Below, piece after piece: positions 59,779-64,000 of a DNA stretch of 64,000 nt. Source of the stretch: Chelonoidis abingdonii (Eukaryota; Chordata; Testudines; Testudinidae); contig NC_133770.1 of the NCBI RefSeq assembly GCF_003597395.2, forward strand, positions 80,209,225 to 80,273,224. The letters run 5' to 3'. The notes below the pieces were generated by a model. That model was not told where the DNA came from, made no database searches, and saw only the letters and a program-made list of their open reading frames with translations. The number at the start of each line of letters is the position of its first letter. Position 1 is the stretch's first letter. The position numbers and the translations under genes are program-made.

Positions 59779-62700
59779 CTCTAAGCACAAATAGGAAAAG
59801 GCAAAAAGTGCTTTTGGGAGCCAACTTCAGTTTTAATTCTTATACCTTCATACAACATAATGCAACATATTAGAGGCAATTTAGCTGCACTGGTCTCTTT
59901 ATTTATCTGAGTGTTAGAGTCTGTATATACCCCAATGTACCAGCAAAGAATCAGAGGGCCAGACTGTCCCCTTCATTACCGTAACTGTAAGAAATTCAGA
60001 TCTATCTGGATGACGGAAGGGAGTTGTGTCAGCAGGGCTCTGTGGGCAGAAGCACAGCATCATGCCCACTGACAGCCAACTCCACAATGAATTAGTAAGA
60101 AAACTGACTGCCATCATTTATTATTCAGTCTCCTTCTCTGAACCCAGCCCCAAGGTTCAGGGCCAGCAGCCGAGTTTCCTGTCCCTCGCTTGTTTTTTGG
60201 TGGTGTTTATTTTGCTTCCCTCACCACCAAACAGGGCCACCTGAGACCAATAAATCTAATGGACTGTGATATCTGTAGCTCAGAATAAAGTTTTGTATTG
60301 ATTCTAATTGGGAAGGATTAAGATCTAAACAAACCAAATCTCACAACAAAACAGTAGAGATTCCAGTTTTTTCTTGCAGAAGAAAGATACATATAAGTGT
60401 TCTGTTTCAAGCAGACAAATATGTACTAAATTTGTAGAGAACCACATATAAAAGACCCTCCTAATCTGCTGCTCCCCCACCCCCAATTCCCATTTCTGGA
60501 GTACCAGACTGAAATCGGAAGGGTTTGGCTCATGATTATTGGACATCATATACATTTTAAAAAACTATGACTAGTCCTGGATTAATAAAAACACAATCTG
60601 TATAAGGATAAAAAGTTAATCTTCCATTACAGAAGAGCATCCTATCATGACAAAATGTATTCATTTAATCTAATTTTTAAGAACAGAATTAGGTTTTACG
60701 TTTGCGTCAGACAAGTGTCAAAAGATTTCAAGTTCTCAACCACATCCTCTAAAACCAAACATATATAGCTACCCGGCAAAAAGTTCTCTTTCTTGGTGTA
60801 TATTTAACATTTGGGGGTGCCTTCCACTTAAACTGTTATTTTCTTGTTTTTAAAAGCCGTAAGGGTGGGAAACATACGATTGTTTTTTTCCCTTGAGAAA
60901 CTTCATTTTTTGTCCCACTTGAAGATACACAGATAATGAAAGGGCAGGGGCAGATTGCCACATTGTAATTTAACGAACAGGATTTTGGAATGACCTCTAA
61001 GCCATGATAGCGTTATTAACTGCTGCCCATTCATCCGCAGTTCCCCAATTTAAGAACAAATATTATGTGAATATAGCCTCAGAAATAAACAGCCAGCTTG
61101 TGTGGAGCAGGCAGTGTAGAGAAGGAAAATAGGAGATAAAAGATACCCCTTTCCTCCTAAATTAAAAAAAATTAGAGATCACATGAACTACGTTTACTGG
61201 ATTTATTTTTGGTTTTGTAATTATTACTAGGCTGTTCTGCTTTAAAAGACAGTTAAGGAATAAGAGATTTTCTTTTTAAATATACCATTCTCCACTTGTT
61301 AAACTCTGGGCAATTTTAGTCAGTTAACTGTAAGACTACTGGAAAGATGGATATAAAATATGTAAAAAGGAAGAGTAACAAATGTTCTTATCACTTTGAG
61401 AATTCCAAATTATCACAATTAATATTTTAAGAAGCTCCCTCAAAAAAAAAATACATCATCCTGAGAAGGAGAAAGGCAGGAAGGTGTTGATGGGCATGAT
61501 TTTAAAGATGGTTAACAGTGAGTTATTCCAAAAGAAGTTAACCATGGATTGATTGTTTCCAAATAGAAAATATTTCCTTAAATTGGTGGCATACAATTTT
61601 AAATACAAAACAATAAAGGCAGCCTACTTCAAATTAAACAGTCAGTGAACCCTATCAGAGGGCTATTCATCTTTTACTGCCACAGGAGCCCAAGAAATAC
61701 GACAGCAAGACAATAAACGTGATTGCTTCAGGAAAGGCTGTACAGTGCACTGTAAAAAAACATTTTACAACAGCAGATTCCTGGGTGTCGTCCTCCCCAT
61801 TTTTTTGGTCCCTCTATTTTCAAAGGGGATGGGGGGATGGGCGGAGATGTTGTTAAATGTCCCCTGGGATTCCACAGCAATCAATCAGCATCTGATGAAT
61901 GGCTACTAAAGTTAAACTCTGACCCGACTCTACAATTCCCACACCAGCTCTCCCCTTCTTACTGTTGACCAGCTTCCAGAATGCCCCACCACCTACCTCC
62001 CCTCACCAAAATTTCCGAAATACCAGGCACAGACAAAAGCACTGGAATGTAGTAGCCACGAGGAAAAATTCAGTGAAAACAGCAGCTAAGGAGCCTTCTC
62101 TTAACTTGTGTTTAAAAAGTGTCCTCTTGGTGAAGCCAATGGGTGCCTTTTCGCCCCACAGCTCACACTGAAAACTTTGATCTGTCTCTGTGTAAAAAAT
62201 GTGTATTTTAAAAAAGTGTTTGGATGTAGCTATATCTCTAAGAGGGAACAAATAGATTTCTTCAAGTTCTTATGCTATCCCAGCATCATATACACAAACA
62301 ATACTGACACTGAATGTGAGGGACAAGAATAGTTTTTAAACCTACGACATTAAGAACCTACTGATGGAAACAAAATATTTGGAAGTTAAAGAAAGCCAGA
62401 CATTAGGGCTCTAAAGTTTACTGTAATGTTTACACATTATTTCTCATTCTGCCCTAGGAACAGCTACAAGATATATGGTGAAAAATAGCAGCATGGGGGG
62501 GAAAATGAAGCACCTAAGGTTTTACACTTTTGAAATAAGCTCAACACTACTTTTACAGAGTTCAATATCAATTTAAAAAGGCAAAAAGCATACCTATTCC
62601 ATTCAGCCCAGAACTCTGGAAGTTCACAGAGCAAAACGCATTTCACTTCTTTTAGCTGTATTGACTACTGCATCTATTACTGCTGTTGCTTGCTCGGTAG

Positions 62701-63039
62701 CAAGTGCAGTAGTTAAGGTTGTCAGACTATGAAAGTTTTAAAATGCTACCAACATTTTAAACACATTTTCCAATTAAAAATATGTTTGGTTTCTGTTTAA
62801 GAACAATGTTTTAGACAAGTTTGAGAAAAGTCCTTTTGGCTGTGTGACTTCAGAAGCATATTTTTCCATCCTCCCTTGCTTGGGGGTGGGGGAGAAAAAA
62901 GAAGCATTTATATACATAAAAAATAAAAATCAAGCTATGTGAAAAATGAAGATTTGGGTTCCAATACTCAAATTTGTGTGAACAGTCATAGCTCAGCTAC
63001 AGTCAATAGAGCTATGACATTTTACTCAAAACGTTGTTA

Positions 63040-64000
63040 TTAATGGTTCACTGTCAAACTGGGAGGACGTATCAGTGGGTTCCTTCCGAGGTCAGTCTTG
63101 GGTCCGGTACTTTTCAATATTTTCATTAATGACTTGGATAATGGACTGGGAAGTACATGTCTAAAATTTGCAAATGACACCAAGCTGAGAAAAGTTGCAA
63201 GCACTTTGGAGGACAAAGTTAGAATTCAAAACAACCGTTGCAAATTAGAGAATTAGTGTGAAATTAATAAGAGGACAGTCAATAAAGACAAGTGCAAAGT
63301 ACTACACTTAGGAAGGGGGCAAAAATCAAATGTACAACTACAAAATGGGAAATAATTGGTTAGGCAGTAGTACTGCTGAAAAGGATCTGGGGGGTGCAGT
63401 GGATCACAAACTGAATGAGTCAACACCACCACAAAGCTGAAAAACAGGCTAAATATAACTTTAAAGTGTACTAACAACAAATGTTGTATGCAAGACTTGG
63501 GAGGTAATTATTAATTCTACTCAGCACAGGTGAGGCCTCAGCTGGAGTACTGCATCCAGTTCTGGGTGCCACACTTTAGGAAAGATGTGGACAAACTGGA
63601 GCATCCAGAGGAGAGCAACAAAAATTATGAAAAGTTTAGAAAACCTGGCCTATGAGGAAAGGTTAAAAAACTAGGCATGTTTAGTCTTGAGAAAAGATGA
63701 CAGAGGGAATCTGCTACCAGTCTTTAAATATGGTAAGGAAGGGCTGTTACAAAGGGGATGATGATCAATTGTTCTCCATGTCCACTGAAGGTAGGATGAG
63801 AATAATGGGCTTAATCTGCAACAAAGGAGATTTAGGTTAGATATTAGGGAAAAAAACTTTTAACTTGGGCTCTGGAACAGGCTTACAAAGGGAAGCTGTG
63901 GAACCTCCATCACGGGAGGTTTTTAAAAACCAGTTGGACAAACATTTGTCAGGAATGGTCTAGATTTACTTGGTCCTCTCTCTGCACAGGGGCCAGACTT
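63040..64000 (+). mobile_element. CR1 LINE, end of RT and 3' region, runs off the right edge
   Basis: Antisense to TRIM71 in intron 1. Early bases encode an RT segment ([18 protein letters not shown] from 63095). Typical CR1 3'-region sequence follows (GACACCAAGCTGAGAAAAGT TGCAAG, CTGGAGTACTGCATCCAGTT CTGGGTGCC, GAGAGCAACAAAAATTATG). Frameshifts are frequent. The left end is a truncation point near 63040. Confidence 0.85.

Larger units (their letters stand above)
56344..64000 (-). other. TRIM71: TRIM71 intron 1 (partial)
   Basis: Intronic sequence from the exon 2 acceptor to the right edge. No RING or B-box 1 exon is seen on the - strand. Contents are the SINE fold-back at 57821, hAT elements at 58833 and 59459, an AT-rich microsatellite at 59306 and a CR1 from 63040. 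Other stretches (56344-57820, 57971-58832, 59779-63039) hold nothing I can name. Confidence 0.75.

Noticed and set aside
56344..64000. Search for TRIM71 exon 1 (RING, B-box 1)
   Set aside because: No Cys-rich RING-like coding sequence is seen on the - strand; the exon must lie beyond the right edge.
1..64000. CRISPR arrays, bacterial operons, tRNA or rRNA genes
   Set aside because: None seen. The direct and inverted repeats present are explained by transposons and microsatellites, and the DNA is vertebrate.

Overview
This window is vertebrate nuclear DNA, most likely from a turtle (Testudines). It holds small exons separated by multi-kilobase introns with canonical splice signals. The repeat load (CR1 LINEs, hAT and other palindromic MITEs, a DIRS element, and SINE tails with the GAAGTGGG...CCCACGAAAG core) is of the kind I associate with turtles. 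That placement rests on repeat recognition from memory and is an inference.

Only two real protein-coding genes are supported, and they converge tail to tail. On the + strand, positions 1 to about 20,130 hold the 3' part of CNOT10 (CCR4-NOT subunit 10): six terminal coding exons (8304-8417, 10551-10681, 11425-11460, 11565-11692, 14494-14569, 19828-19982), the stop codon and a short 3' UTR with an ATTAAA signal. On the - strand, about 30,010 to 64,000 hold the 3' part of TRIM71/LIN41: exon 2 (end of B-box 2), exon 3 (coiled coil) and exon 4 (coiled coil end, filamin domain, six NHL repeats, stop), followed by a 6.4-kb 3' UTR. The first TRIM71 exon (RING, B-box 1) and the 5' exons of CNOT10 lie outside the window, so no promoter is visible.

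The TRIM71 3' UTR carries the expected heterochronic microRNA code: a miR-125 8-mer 30 bases after the stop, two let-7 8-mers just beyond it, and a second pair of let-7 8-mers spaced 27 nt apart about 4.3 kb downstream. Two weaker 7-mer sites are also present. A run of overlapping AATAAA signals lies between the two groups.

The rest is transposon-rich. A CR1 at the left edge contains a nested RPS29 processed pseudogene. A decayed DIRS tyrosine-recombinase retrotransposon sits in the last CNOT10 intron. The about 9.9-kb intergenic region holds a three-hairpin MITE, a 1.5-kb hAT element with long inverted termini, and a solo LTR that split a CR1. TRIM71 introns hold at least five non-autonomous hAT copies or relatives, most with recognisable 8-bp target duplications, two mariner-like MITEs, a fold-back SINE pair and a CR1 running off the right edge. 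The two genes can be linked functionally, by inference only: both act in post-transcriptional repression (CCR4-NOT deadenylation; TRIM71/let-7). I see no evidence of a wholly new biological system. The most worthwhile signals are the TRIM71 UTR architecture, the gene orientation, the CNOT10 microexon and the nested insertions.
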